Assembly: GCA_044223975.1 (NCBI GenBank)
Contig: JBGALI010000017.1
Coordinates: 61,676 to 125,675 of the forward strand
Length of the DNA stretch: 64,000 nt
Origin: CAZCPB01 sp044223975
GTDB taxonomy: Bacteria > Planctomycetota > Phycisphaerae > Phycisphaerales > UBA1924
Reading direction: 5' to 3'
Shown here one piece after another: positions 8,471-16,629 of the stretch (position 1 is its first letter; the number at the start of each line of letters is the position of its first letter). The position numbers and the translations under genes were made by a program. The notes beneath the pieces are model-generated. The model was not told where the DNA came from. It was given only the letters and a program-made list of their open reading frames with translations, and ran no database searches.

Positions 8471-9469
8471 ATGAAGACGTTTGCCCTCGCCGCTCTCGCT
8501 TCGATCGCCCTCGCCGCTCCCTCGCTTGCCGCGTGGCCCGGCGCCGCTCCCACGGCCCCAGCGTCCTCGGAGGCTCAGCCCGCCAAGAAGGTGCGCATCG
8601 GCGTCTCCGTCCCCGCCGCCGACCACGGCTGGACCGCGGGCGTGGGCTGGTGGGCCAAGGAAGCGATGAAGCTCTACCCCGATGTCGAGTGGCAGTTCCA
8701 GACCGCCGGCGACGCGGCCAAGCAGACCCGCGACATCGAGGCCATCATGACCAAGGGCGTCGATGCTCTTGTGATCCTCGCCTACCAGAGCGAGGCCTTG
8801 ACGCCCGTCGCCGAGCGCGCCAAGCAGAAGGGCATCTTCATCGTCAACGTCGACCGCGGCTTCACCAAGCCCGTCGCCGACATCTTCATCGAGGGCGACA
8901 ACAAGGCCTTCGGACGCAAGAGCGCCCAGTTCATGGCCGAAAAGCTCGGCGGCAAGGGCGACATCGTCATCCTGCAGGGCATCAGCGGCGTAACCGTGAA
9001 TACCGACCGCGTGAACGCCTTCCTTGAGGTGATGAAGGCCTACCCCGACATCCACGTTCTCGACAGCCAGCCCGCCGACTGGAACCGCGAGAAGGGCCTG
9101 AAGGTCATGAAGACCTTCCTTACCAAGCACAAGAAGATTGATGCCGTGTGGGCCCAGGACGACGACATCGCCCTGGGCGCGCTCCAGGCGATCAAAGAAG
9201 CCGGGCGCGAAAAGGAAATGTGGATGCTCGGCGGCGCGGGCATGAAGGACGTAGTGAAGATGGTCATGGACAAGAGCACCATGATCCCCGCCAACATCAC
9301 CTACCCGCCCAGCATGATCGCAACCGGCATCCAGCTCGCGGTCTCGGTGCTCCGCGACGGCAAGAAGGACGAGGTCCTGCGCTTCATGCCGCGGCACCTG
9401 ATGATCGATGTCGACCTGATCACACCGGAGAACGCGAAGAGCTACTACTTTGCGGAAAGTGTCTACTGA
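8471..9469 (+). CDS. periplasmic sugar-type substrate-binding protein
   Basis: A 332-residue exported binding protein of the ribose/galactose (peripla_BP_4) type. A signal peptide covers about residues 1-20 (MKTFALAALASIALAAPSLA). The mature domain starts KKVRIGVSVPAADHGWTAGV, typical of this family. Later signatures are ALVILAYQSEALTPVAERAK, a hinge region with VNTDRVNAF, and DAVWAQDDDIALGALQAIKEAG. It pairs with the permease gene 50 bases upstream. Sugars, polyols or autoinducer-like compounds are all known ligands of the family, so the substrate is open. A purine-rich GGAGTCTCCGG precedes the ATG. Confidence 0.9.
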   Translation: MKTFALAALASIALAAPSLAAWPGAAPTAPASSEAQPAKKVRIGVSVPAADHGWTAGVGWWAKEAMKLYPDVEWQFQTAGDAAKQTRDIEAIMTKGVDALVILAYQSEALTPVAERAKQKGIFIVNVDRGFTKPVADIFIEGDNKAFGRKSAQFMAEKLGGKGDIVILQGISGVTVNTDRVNAFLEVMKAYPDIHVLDSQPADWNREKGLKVMKTFLTKHKKIDAVWAQDDDIALGALQAIKEAGREKEMWMLGGAGMKDVVKMVMDKSTMIPANITYPPSMIATGIQLAVSVLRDGKKDEVLRFMPRHLMIDVDLITPENAKSYYFAESVY

Positions 9470-9470
9470 G

Positions 9471-9490
9471 GAAGACGTTCAAGCGTCTTC
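9471..9490 (+). terminator. hairpin after the binding-protein gene
   Basis: A perfect 7-bp inverted repeat (GAAGACG / CGTCTTC, 6-base loop) begins right after the stop codon of the binding-protein gene. No T-run follows, so it is a possible transcript-end stabiliser or a weak terminator rather than a classical Rho-independent site. Confidence 0.4.
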
Positions 9491-9523
9491 GCTCCAGGCA
9501 GGATGTGCGGGGCGCTTGGTCAA

Positions 9524-9832
9524 TCAATTCGCGTGTTTTGTAGAGTCCGAAGTGCGGATAGTGCCCGTCGGGGCCGCGTGTGCCGCCCAACGTGCCAAGT
9601 TCGGGGCTCGAAGAACAAAAATCGTCCCGGCGGCGATGTACGCTGCATCCGAGAGCATCGGCCAGATCAATACCGTTGCAAATGAGGGCCCTCCCATCGA
9701 GGGTGGAGCCATTCCCTCCGCCAAGATCATGAGCGCACCGACGAGATTCTGTGCGACACGAATCATCCCGACTGCGAGCAGAGAGGCGCCGATCAGGCGA
9801 ACCAACACATAGGCCAGTTGGAGCGTGTTCAT
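9524..9832 (-). CDS. small membrane protein, unknown function
   Basis: A 102-residue protein with about three hydrophobic segments (roughly residues 8-38 and 52-75) and a polar C-terminal tail ending TKHAN. It begins 9 bases downstream of the astD stop on the same strand, so it may be read from the same transcript. Base composition is less GC-rich than in astD. I do not recognise a family. It could equally be an independent small gene that happens to follow astD. Confidence 0.6.
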   Translation of the reverse strand: MNTLQLAYVLVRLIGASLLAVGMIRVAQNLVGALMILAEGMAPPSMGGPSFATVLIWPMLSDAAYIAAGTIFVLRAPNLARWAAHAAPTGTIRTSDSTKHAN

Positions 9833-9841
9833 CCCAAGAGT

Positions 9842-11410
9842 CTACCTCAGCCACCCCTCCTCCACCCGCATCCCCGCCGCCACAGTCGCCGCGTCTCCCG
9901 TCTCCACCATCCCCGCCACCGGGTACGCGCAGTAGTCCACGCTGAACGCCCCCGCAGGTCGGTGGTTTCCCGACAACCCCAGCCCGCCGAACGGCAGCTT
10001 GCTCGAAGCCCCCGCCGTCCCCGTGTTCACGTTCACGCACCCCGCGCGGCACTCGTTCATGAACCGCTGCGCAGCCCCCGCGTTCTTCGTAAAGATCGAC
10101 GCCGCCAGCCCGTACCGCGTCGCGCTCGCCTGCTCGATCGCCTCGTCCAGCGACTTCACCACGCTCACTCGCAGGAGCGGCCCGAAGATCTCGATATCGC
10201 ATCCGGAATCTTGGGCGGCGTTGCGTTCATCGCCCCGCGAAACAAAGCGTTCCACCCGGACCACGCCCGGCGTGAGGTAGAACCCGCCCTCGGGCGTCTC
10301 GACCCGCGTCGGCGGCACGAGAATCTCGCCCCCGCCGCGGGCGAACGAATCTGCCGCGTGGACCACCGCCTCGCGCGCCTCGCCGCTGATGATCGGCCCC
10401 ATGAACACCGGGTGGCTCGCGCGCGGGTCGCCGACGATTAGGTTCGAGGCCGCCTTGCACACCGCCGCGATGAACTTGGGCGCCACCGCCTCGTGCACGA
10501 TGAGCCGGCGCGTGCACGTGCACCGCTGCCCCGTCGTGATGAACGCGCTGCGCACGCACTCGATCAGCGCCTGCTTCAGGTCCGCATCGTCCATCACCAC
10601 CGCCGGGTTGTTGCCGCCCATCTCGAGCGCCAAAATGCGGCTGGGCCGGTCGAGGTTGGCCTCCATGATTCGCCGACCCACCGGCCACGAGCCCGTGAAC
10701 AGAATCCCATCCAGCCCGTCGTGCTTCGACAGGCCCGCGGCAACGTCCGCCGCGCCCTGCACCAGATTCACCACGCCCGCCGGCGCACCCTCGGCCTCCA
10801 GCGCCTCGTGAAAAAGCTCTGCCAGCATCTGCCCGCACCCCGGCGCCTTGTCGCTGGGCTTGAGCACGATCGTGTTGCCAAGCGCCAGCGCCGGCACCAT
10901 GTGCCCGTTGGGCAGGTGCATCGGAAAGTTGTATGGCCCCAGCACTCCCATCACGCCGTGCGGCCTGAACCACGCCCGCCCCGTGCGCGACGCCGCCAGC
11001 GGCACCTCGAACGGCGAGACCCTCCGCATGGCGCCGATCGGCGACTCGTCGAGCGTGATGTCGACCTTGGCGCCGAGCAACCCCGCCTCGCCCGCCGCGT
11101 CCCACATCACCTTGCCGGTCTCGTCACAGATCAGTTCGGCGATCTGCTTCTCGCGCGCCTTGCACACCTTCTGAAACCGGCGCAGCACCGCGAACCGCTT
11201 CTCGGGCGCCCACGAACTCCAGACCGGGAACGCGGCCCGCGCCGCGGCAATCGCCTCGTCAAGGTGCGAGGGCACCGGCCCGCCGCTCCACACAACGCTC
11301 GCCGGCCGTGCCGGGTTCCGCGAAACGACCCGGTCGCCCGGGATCGGGACCCACCGTCCGCCGATGAGGTTTGACGGGCCGCGCCCGAGGGAAAGATGAC
11401 GATCGCTCAT
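9842..11410 (-). CDS. astD: succinylglutamate-semialdehyde dehydrogenase
   Basis: A 522-residue NAD-dependent aldehyde dehydrogenase of the AstD type, which oxidises N-succinylglutamate 5-semialdehyde in the arginine succinyltransferase pathway. The oxyanion-hole Asn161 is in GPYNFPMHLPNGH, Lys184 in VLKPSDKAP binds NAD, the general base is Glu263 in LEMGGNNPA, and the nucleophile is Cys297 in TTGQRCTCTRR. The GPYNFPxHLPNGH and EMGGNNP versions of the motifs are characteristic of AstD within the superfamily. The start is 3 bases after the astA stop, so the two genes form a tight operon astA-astD. The N-terminus is slightly extended. Confidence 0.92.
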   Translation of the reverse strand: MSDRHLSLGRGPSNLIGGRWVPIPGDRVVSRNPARPASVVWSGGPVPSHLDEAIAAARAAFPVWSSWAPEKRFAVLRRFQKVCKAREKQIAELICDETGKVMWDAAGEAGLLGAKVDITLDESPIGAMRRVSPFEVPLAASRTGRAWFRPHGVMGVLGPYNFPMHLPNGHMVPALALGNTIVLKPSDKAPGCGQMLAELFHEALEAEGAPAGVVNLVQGAADVAAGLSKHDGLDGILFTGSWPVGRRIMEANLDRPSRILALEMGGNNPAVVMDDADLKQALIECVRSAFITTGQRCTCTRRLIVHEAVAPKFIAAVCKAASNLIVGDPRASHPVFMGPIISGEAREAVVHAADSFARGGGEILVPPTRVETPEGGFYLTPGVVRVERFVSRGDERNAAQDSGCDIEIFGPLLRVSVVKSLDEAIEQASATRYGLAASIFTKNAGAAQRFMNECRAGCVNVNTGTAGASSKLPFGGLGLSGNHRPAGAFSVDYCAYPVAGMVETGDAATVAAGMRVEEGWLR

Positions 11411-11413
11411 GGA

Positions 11414-12667
11414 TCAGGCCCCGCTGCGCTTGGTGCTCCGACGCTTCGCCGGTGCCGCGCCCTTGGGAGCGCCCGGCGCGTTCTGGAGCGAAGTGAACCC
11501 GATCGCCGCGCCCGGCTTCACGTCGAGCAGTTCCATCGCCTCCGGCGGCAGTCGCACAGGTCCCGAAGCGCCCGCCTCGCACACGCACTCGGTTGCCCGG
11601 AACTCGCCCTCGCCCGTGAGCACGCTCACGATCGCACGCCCCGTGCACCGCTCGGCGCTCGTGACCTTCCCGACCTCCGCCCGCCGCGTGTCGCGCACCA
11701 GCGGGATCTCCGACGTTATCGCGTCCAGGTGCGGTCCGCCGTCGAACGGGTCGATGAAGCCGCGGTACTTGAAGCCCAGGCTCTCGAGCATCCGCCGCGC
11801 CGGGATCGTCTCCCGCGAGACCACGCCCACCGTGTTCAGCACCTCCAGCGGCAGCAGCGTCAGGTAGATCTCTTCGTGGGGCAAGAGGTCCGGGATGAAT
11901 TTGCGGTTGTGCTGGCAGAAGCGGTCGGCCTCGGCGTATTTCACCGGGATGAACTTCCGCCCCAGGTGATCCCAGAAGACGTTGTCCCCGTCGCTCGTCA
12001 CCGGCGCCATCATCTCCGCCAGCACGCGCTCGGCGAAAATCTGCCGGTGCAGCGCCATGAAGTGGAACCGCACGAAAGACAGGAACCGTCCCGGCCGGGC
12101 CTCGTGCCCGCGGTACGACGGCTGCAGGATCAACCCGCCGATCTCGCTCGGCCCCGTCTCGTCGCCGTAGAGCTTCGCCGTCGTGTGCGTGGTGCCCACG
12201 CCCAGGCTGTCGCTGAAGAACTTGCGCTCCGCCAGCTTCATCGACCAGTTGGGATCCCCGGGCCCGCCCTGGTGCGCGCGGATCTGCGATGTGCCGATCA
12301 CCGACCCGCTCTCGGGGTCTTCGATCGTGAACATGAACAGGTGGCTGGCGTGCTCGCTGGCCGCGAACCCGCCTTCGCCGCCCGACCGCCGTGCCTTCTT
12401 CTTCACCGGGGGCCTCGAAGCGCTCGGCCGTGGCACGCCCGTCCTCCCTGCCGCGATCGTCTTGAAGCACTGCATGCTGTGCTGGATCTTGGCGTCGATG
12501 ATGCGTTCGTCGGGGGGCAGGTTGATGAAATACACCATGCGCGCGAGCTTGAACAGCGTCGCGGTATCGTCGGGCTTGGAGTGGCGGATCAGGAACACGC
12601 GGGGCTCCAGGGCTCGAACAGCGTTGACAGGTTGTGCGACGGGCGTCGCCCGGCGCGAAGTGGCCAT
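11414..12667 (-). CDS. astA: arginine N-succinyltransferase
   Basis: A 417-residue protein of the AstA family, which transfers succinyl from succinyl-CoA to the alpha-amino group of arginine (first step of the AST pathway). Family features include FLIRHSKPDDTATLFKLA at the N-terminus, FFSDSLGVGTTHTTAKLYGD, GGLILQPSYRGHEARPGRFL, FWDHLGRKFIP and GFKYRGFIDPFDGGPHL. It is about 70 residues longer than the roughly 340-residue enterobacterial enzymes. The excess includes an N-terminal leader, a Lys/Arg/Gly-rich insertion at about residues 84-104 (KKKARRSGGEGG) and a basic C-terminal tail. I chose the ATG at 12667. A longer frame is open upstream but runs into the rtcB promoter region. Confidence 0.88.
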   Translation of the reverse strand: MATSRRATPVAQPVNAVRALEPRVFLIRHSKPDDTATLFKLARMVYFINLPPDERIIDAKIQHSMQCFKTIAAGRTGVPRPSASRPPVKKKARRSGGEGGFAASEHASHLFMFTIEDPESGSVIGTSQIRAHQGGPGDPNWSMKLAERKFFSDSLGVGTTHTTAKLYGDETGPSEIGGLILQPSYRGHEARPGRFLSFVRFHFMALHRQIFAERVLAEMMAPVTSDGDNVFWDHLGRKFIPVKYAEADRFCQHNRKFIPDLLPHEEIYLTLLPLEVLNTVGVVSRETIPARRMLESLGFKYRGFIDPFDGGPHLDAITSEIPLVRDTRRAEVGKVTSAERCTGRAIVSVLTGEGEFRATECVCEAGASGPVRLPPEAMELLDVKPGAAIGFTSLQNAPGAPKGAAPAKRRSTKRSGA

Positions 12668-12762
12668 TGTAGCCGCGGGCCTCGCCGACTCATGCGGGCT
12701 CCGCGAACAACGCGTCGCCCGCCGCCCCTCGCCCGACGACCGTTTCCGCCGCATAATCCGCC

Positions 12763-13965
12763 ATGCCCGAACCGCAATCCTGCCCCTCCCGCACGTGGGG
12801 CGAGGTCAACACCGACTTTGACGAGAACTCCCTGGCGCAGTTCCGCAACGCCTGCTCGCTTCCCGTCGCTGCCGCGGGCGCGCTCATGCCCGATGCCCAC
12901 GTCGGATACGGGCTGCCCATCGGCGGCGTGCTGGCGACCCGCGGCGTGGTGATCCCTTATGCCGTGGGCGTCGACATCGCCTGCCGCATGAAGCTCACCG
13001 TCCTCGATCTCCCCACACGCCAGCTCGAGAAGGACCACGACCGCAAGCTCCTCGCCCGCGCCATCGAAACCGAGACCCGTTTCGGTGTCGGCGCCAGTCA
13101 CGAACGCCGCAAGCAGCACGACGTCCTCGACCGCGACTGGTCTGTTTCCCCCGTCACCCTTCGATTCAAGGACAAGGCCTGGTCCCAGCTCGGCACGAGC
13201 GGCAGCGGCAACCACTTCGTCGAGTTCGGCAGGCTCACCGTCACGGCCGACGGGCTCGGCCTCGATCCCGGCGAGTATGTGGCGCTCCTCAGCCACTCGG
13301 GCAGCCGCGGCACGGGCGCTTCGGTCTGCGACCACTACTCGAAGCTTGCCATGTCCCTTCGCCTCGAACTCCCCAAGGAACACCGCCAGTTGGCTTGGCT
13401 CGATCTGGATTCAGAGCCCGGCCGCGAATACTGGGACGCCATGAACCTTATGGGCCACTACGCCAGCGCCAACCACGCCATCATCCATCGCGAGATCGCG
13501 CGACACCTTGGCGCCAAGGTGATCGCCGGCGTCGAGAATCACCACAACTTTGCGTGGAAGGAAACCCACACCATCAACGGCCGCGAGGAAGAGGTCATCG
13601 TTCACCGCAAGGGCGCCACCCCCGCGGGCCTGGGAGTGTTGGGCGTCATCCCCGGCTCCATGGGAACGCCCGGCTTCGTCGTCAGGGGCAAGGGCAGCGC
13701 CGAGAGCCTGAACTCCGCAAGCCACGGCGCCGGCCGTGTCATGTCACGCACCAAGGCCCGCGAGAAGTTCCGCTTCGGGTCCGTCCGGGGAACGCTTGAA
13801 AAACAGGGAATCACCGTGCTTTCCGCCGGCGCGGACGAATCGCCGGGCGTGTACAAGGACATCCACCAAGTAATGGCACGCCAGACCGATCTGGTCGAGC
13901 CCATCGCCCGGTTCGACCCCGCGATCGTCAAGATGGCGCCCGAAGGCGAGAAGGCCGAGGATTAG
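12763..13965 (+). CDS. rtcB: RNA-splicing ligase RtcB
   Basis: A 400-residue Mn/GTP-dependent RNA ligase that joins 2',3'-cyclic-phosphate or 3'-phosphate ends to 5'-OH ends in RNA repair. GMP attaches to His321 in NSASHGAGR. Likely metal ligands are Asp71 and Cys74 (GVDIACRM), His151 (GSGNHF), His178 (LSHSGSRG) and a His of ENHHNFAW. It lacks the extra N-terminal segment of archaeal forms and fits the shorter bacterial type. The gene stands alone between two minus-strand catabolic genes, with a 95-base divergent gap to astA and a 4-base convergent overlap with the aminotransferase. No archease or RtcR regulator is nearby. The stop codon is TAG. Confidence 0.94.
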   Translation: MPEPQSCPSRTWGEVNTDFDENSLAQFRNACSLPVAAAGALMPDAHVGYGLPIGGVLATRGVVIPYAVGVDIACRMKLTVLDLPTRQLEKDHDRKLLARAIETETRFGVGASHERRKQHDVLDRDWSVSPVTLRFKDKAWSQLGTSGSGNHFVEFGRLTVTADGLGLDPGEYVALLSHSGSRGTGASVCDHYSKLAMSLRLELPKEHRQLAWLDLDSEPGREYWDAMNLMGHYASANHAIIHREIARHLGAKVIAGVENHHNFAWKETHTINGREEEVIVHRKGATPAGLGVLGVIPGSMGTPGFVVRGKGSAESLNSASHGAGRVMSRTKAREKFRFGSVRGTLEKQGITVLSAGADESPGVYKDIHQVMARQTDLVEPIARFDPAIVKMAPEGEKAED

Positions 13966-15542
13966 GCGGGTACTTTCGCCATCCCCTTCTCGATGCACGC
14001 GAACACCCGCGGCCAGTCCTCGAGCTTCATGACGCCCAAGGGCGGCAGCATCCGCACGTGGTACGGCCCGTGCCCGCAGTAGAACAGCACGACGCCCTCC
14101 TCCAGGCACGCCTTGCACGCCTTGAGGATCTTGTCCTTGTTGCCGCCGAACGGCGTGAACCGCATCATCCCGCCCGCGCCGCCGACGAGCTTTTCGCCGC
14201 CGCCGCCCAACGCCTCAACCGCCGGGAACCAGTCGGGGTGCTTGGCGATCAGCCCGGCGCACTGCTTCTTGAACGCCGCCTCGTGCTGTGCGATCAGCCC
14301 GCCCGGGCCGTAGTAGTTCCCGTCCCGCAGGCGTTCGACGATGCGCTTCCCGACCCGGAACGACACGCCCTCGCCCGTGAACGTCCCCGACAAGAGCGCC
14401 GTCTTGGGGTTGAACTCCTCCGTCCACATCGTCACGCACGCCTGCGTCATCTTCCCCACGCAGAACACGTCGACGTAATCCCCCAAGTCGAGGTACTCGT
14501 ACGCGAACATCCGCGGCAGCCGTCCGAACGTCTGGATCTCATCGTCCCACACCGCGATCCCGTGCGCCTTGCACACGTCCATCAGGGCCTTGAGATAATC
14601 CCGGTCGCCCACGTGGAACCCGCCCTCGCCCTGCACAAGCTCGAAGATGAAGCACGCGTGCGCGCCGGGGTAGCGGTGGATGTACTTCTCAAGCTGCGCC
14701 ACCGCCGAATCGATGAACCGCTTCTTCCCCGCCGCGCCGCCGCCCAGCTTCTCCGCCGCGGCAGCGTCCCAAAAGGGCATGTAGTCCACCGGGATCGCCC
14801 CGGGCAGCCCCTCGCGCCCCTGGTGGTTGTCGCCCACGTTCGCCATCGTCAGCGACCGCCCCATGAAGCAGTCGTTGAACGCCAGCACGCGCATCGTCGG
14901 GCAGAAGTTCGCCAGGAGAGTCTCGGGCTTGGTCTCCGCGCCTCCAGCCAGCGCCCGCAGTCCGTCCAGGTACTTCTTCTGGAAGCACACCTTGAGCGCG
15001 TTCTCGTTGGCCATCGCGCCGCCGGTTGAGATGTACGCGTGCTTCAGGCGGCTGTGCTTCTTCGTCTCGTTCAGCAGCGTCTCGGCGAACCCGAACGCCT
15101 CGAAGTTCGTCTGAAGATTTCCGTGCTTGACCGTGTCGTCGAGCCCCGCCAGCAGGGCCGCCTCCGCCAGGTCCGGGTCCGAGTGCCCGAAGAACTGAAC
15201 GCCGATCCCGCAGATCATGTCCCACTTCACGCTGCCGTCGGCCAGCTCCACCAGCGCGCCGTTCCCGACGCCCGAACCGATGTACGGGTACAGCAGCCCG
15301 CGCCCGCGCACGTCCGCGGCACGCTTCATCAGCGCCTCGTAGCTCGCCTTCAGCGCCGGGTCCGCCGGACGCACATCGGTGATCTGAGCCGACTTGGCCC
15401 GGATCTCCCCGACGATCGCCTGCACGGCGCTCCGCGCCACGGGGCTCGCGTGAAGTTGCTGACCCACCGTCTGGGTCCCCGTCGCGGTGGGGGCGGCGGG
15501 CGAGGGAGTGGGGGGGGTGGAACGGTGAGCGGTCTGCGTCAT
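13962..15542 (-). CDS. class III aminotransferase, L-lysine 6-transaminase-like
   Basis: A 526-residue PLP enzyme of the ornithine/lysine omega-aminotransferase class. The PLP-phosphate binding segment is STGGAMANENALK, the ring-nitrogen Asp334 is in VWDDEIQTFGR, and the Schiff-base Lys364 is in FCVGKMTQACV. The GKxTQxC form is typical of L-lysine 6-transaminase rather than of acetyl- or succinylornithine aminotransferases. It is longer than the roughly 450-residue lysine transaminases, mainly through a low-complexity Thr/Pro/Ala leader (residues 1-30). Nearby astA and astD suggest a role in degrading a basic amino acid or its succinylated form. The stop overlaps that of rtcB by 4 bases. ATG at 15542 was chosen. 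Confidence 0.85.
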   Translation of the reverse strand: MTQTAHRSTPPTPSPAAPTATGTQTVGQQLHASPVARSAVQAIVGEIRAKSAQITDVRPADPALKASYEALMKRAADVRGRGLLYPYIGSGVGNGALVELADGSVKWDMICGIGVQFFGHSDPDLAEAALLAGLDDTVKHGNLQTNFEAFGFAETLLNETKKHSRLKHAYISTGGAMANENALKVCFQKKYLDGLRALAGGAETKPETLLANFCPTMRVLAFNDCFMGRSLTMANVGDNHQGREGLPGAIPVDYMPFWDAAAAEKLGGGAAGKKRFIDSAVAQLEKYIHRYPGAHACFIFELVQGEGGFHVGDRDYLKALMDVCKAHGIAVWDDEIQTFGRLPRMFAYEYLDLGDYVDVFCVGKMTQACVTMWTEEFNPKTALLSGTFTGEGVSFRVGKRIVERLRDGNYYGPGGLIAQHEAAFKKQCAGLIAKHPDWFPAVEALGGGGEKLVGGAGGMMRFTPFGGNKDKILKACKACLEEGVVLFYCGHGPYHVRMLPPLGVMKLEDWPRVFACIEKGMAKVPA

Positions 15543-15730
15543 GGGTTTCTCGCGAGCGAATTCGGCGGTGTTGCCGCGGCGTTGGCCGCGCACGTGGCCA
15601 CGTTCAGGAAATCGACCGTTTCTGACTCAATCCTTCGCCCAAGTCACCCCGGTTGCCAGTCCGCATATGCACGCGGTTTGATTACACTCCCCGACGGATT
15701 TCGGTCACCCGCACCACCCAGAGATCACTC

Positions 15731-16603
15731 ATGTTCAGCCTTATCGACATGCTCGGCACCGCCTCCCCCGTCATCGACATTGTGGACGTCGGGGCGCTCT
15801 GGATGGGCCAGCAACAGGTCGTCTACCGCAAGCTGCTCAAGCCCGGGTACGCCCGGGTGGTCGGCTTTGAGCCGGTGAAGGAAGAGTGCGAGAAACTCAA
15901 CAAGATGGGCCACCGCGATCATCGCTACCTGCCCTACTTCATCGGCGACGGCAGCGAGCGGGAGTTTCGCCTGAACAACTTCGCCGCCACGTCCTCCCTC
16001 TACGAGCCCAACCGGCGCCTCGTGGACCGATTCAACGCCCTCGGCGAGGTCATGGTCCCTCAGAAGCGGGAAAAGGTCAGCACCACCCGCCTCGACGACA
16101 TCCCCGAGATCCGGCGCGTCGACTACATCAAGCTGGACATCCAGGGCGCCGAGCTCGATGCCCTGCGCGGCGGCGAGCGACTGCTCAAGGACTGCGTGGT
16201 GATTCACACCGAAGTCGAGTTCGTTCCCCTCTACGAGAACCAGCCCCTCTTCGCCGAAGTGGACCAGGAACTCCGCCGCCAGGGATTCCTGATTCACGCA
16301 ATCCCGGGCCTCGCGGGACGTCCTTTCAAGCCGCTCGTGCTCAACAACGACGCCAACCGGTACCTCAATCAGGTGCTGTGGGCGGACGTCACTTACGTCA
16401 AGGATTTCACCCGGCTGGCCATGCTCGACAGCGAGCAGCTCATCCGGATGGCCGTGATCCTCCACGAGGTGTACGAGTCGTTCGACCTCGCCGCGTTGTG
16501 CTTCCAGCACTACGACGCGAAAATGAAGACCAAGCTGTGGGGCGTGTACATGCAGCGTCTTTTGGGCGGGGCCAAGCCGCCGGAGCCGCCGCCGCTCGAT
16601 TGA
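15731..16603 (+). CDS. FkbM-family methyltransferase
   Basis: A 290-residue SAM-dependent methyltransferase of the FkbM type, often acting on sugars or hydroxyl groups of polysaccharides and secondary metabolites. SAM motif I is degenerate but recognisable (IDIVDVGALWMG). The FkbM hallmark IKLDIQGAELDALRGG lies at about residues 135-150, followed by the strand VVIHTEVEFVPLY. The last 80 residues form an extension without recognisable motifs. It stands alone, divergent from the aminotransferase and convergent with the M20 peptidase, so the substrate cannot be inferred. ATG at 15731 aligns with the family start. A frame open from 15653 adds 26 unlikely residues. Confidence 0.86.
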   Translation: MFSLIDMLGTASPVIDIVDVGALWMGQQQVVYRKLLKPGYARVVGFEPVKEECEKLNKMGHRDHRYLPYFIGDGSEREFRLNNFAATSSLYEPNRRLVDRFNALGEVMVPQKREKVSTTRLDDIPEIRRVDYIKLDIQGAELDALRGGERLLKDCVVIHTEVEFVPLYENQPLFAEVDQELRRQGFLIHAIPGLAGRPFKPLVLNNDANRYLNQVLWADVTYVKDFTRLAMLDSEQLIRMAVILHEVYESFDLAALCFQHYDAKMKTKLWGVYMQRLLGGAKPPEPPPLD

Positions 16604-16629
16604 ATCGACCGGTGACAACCCAAGGATCG

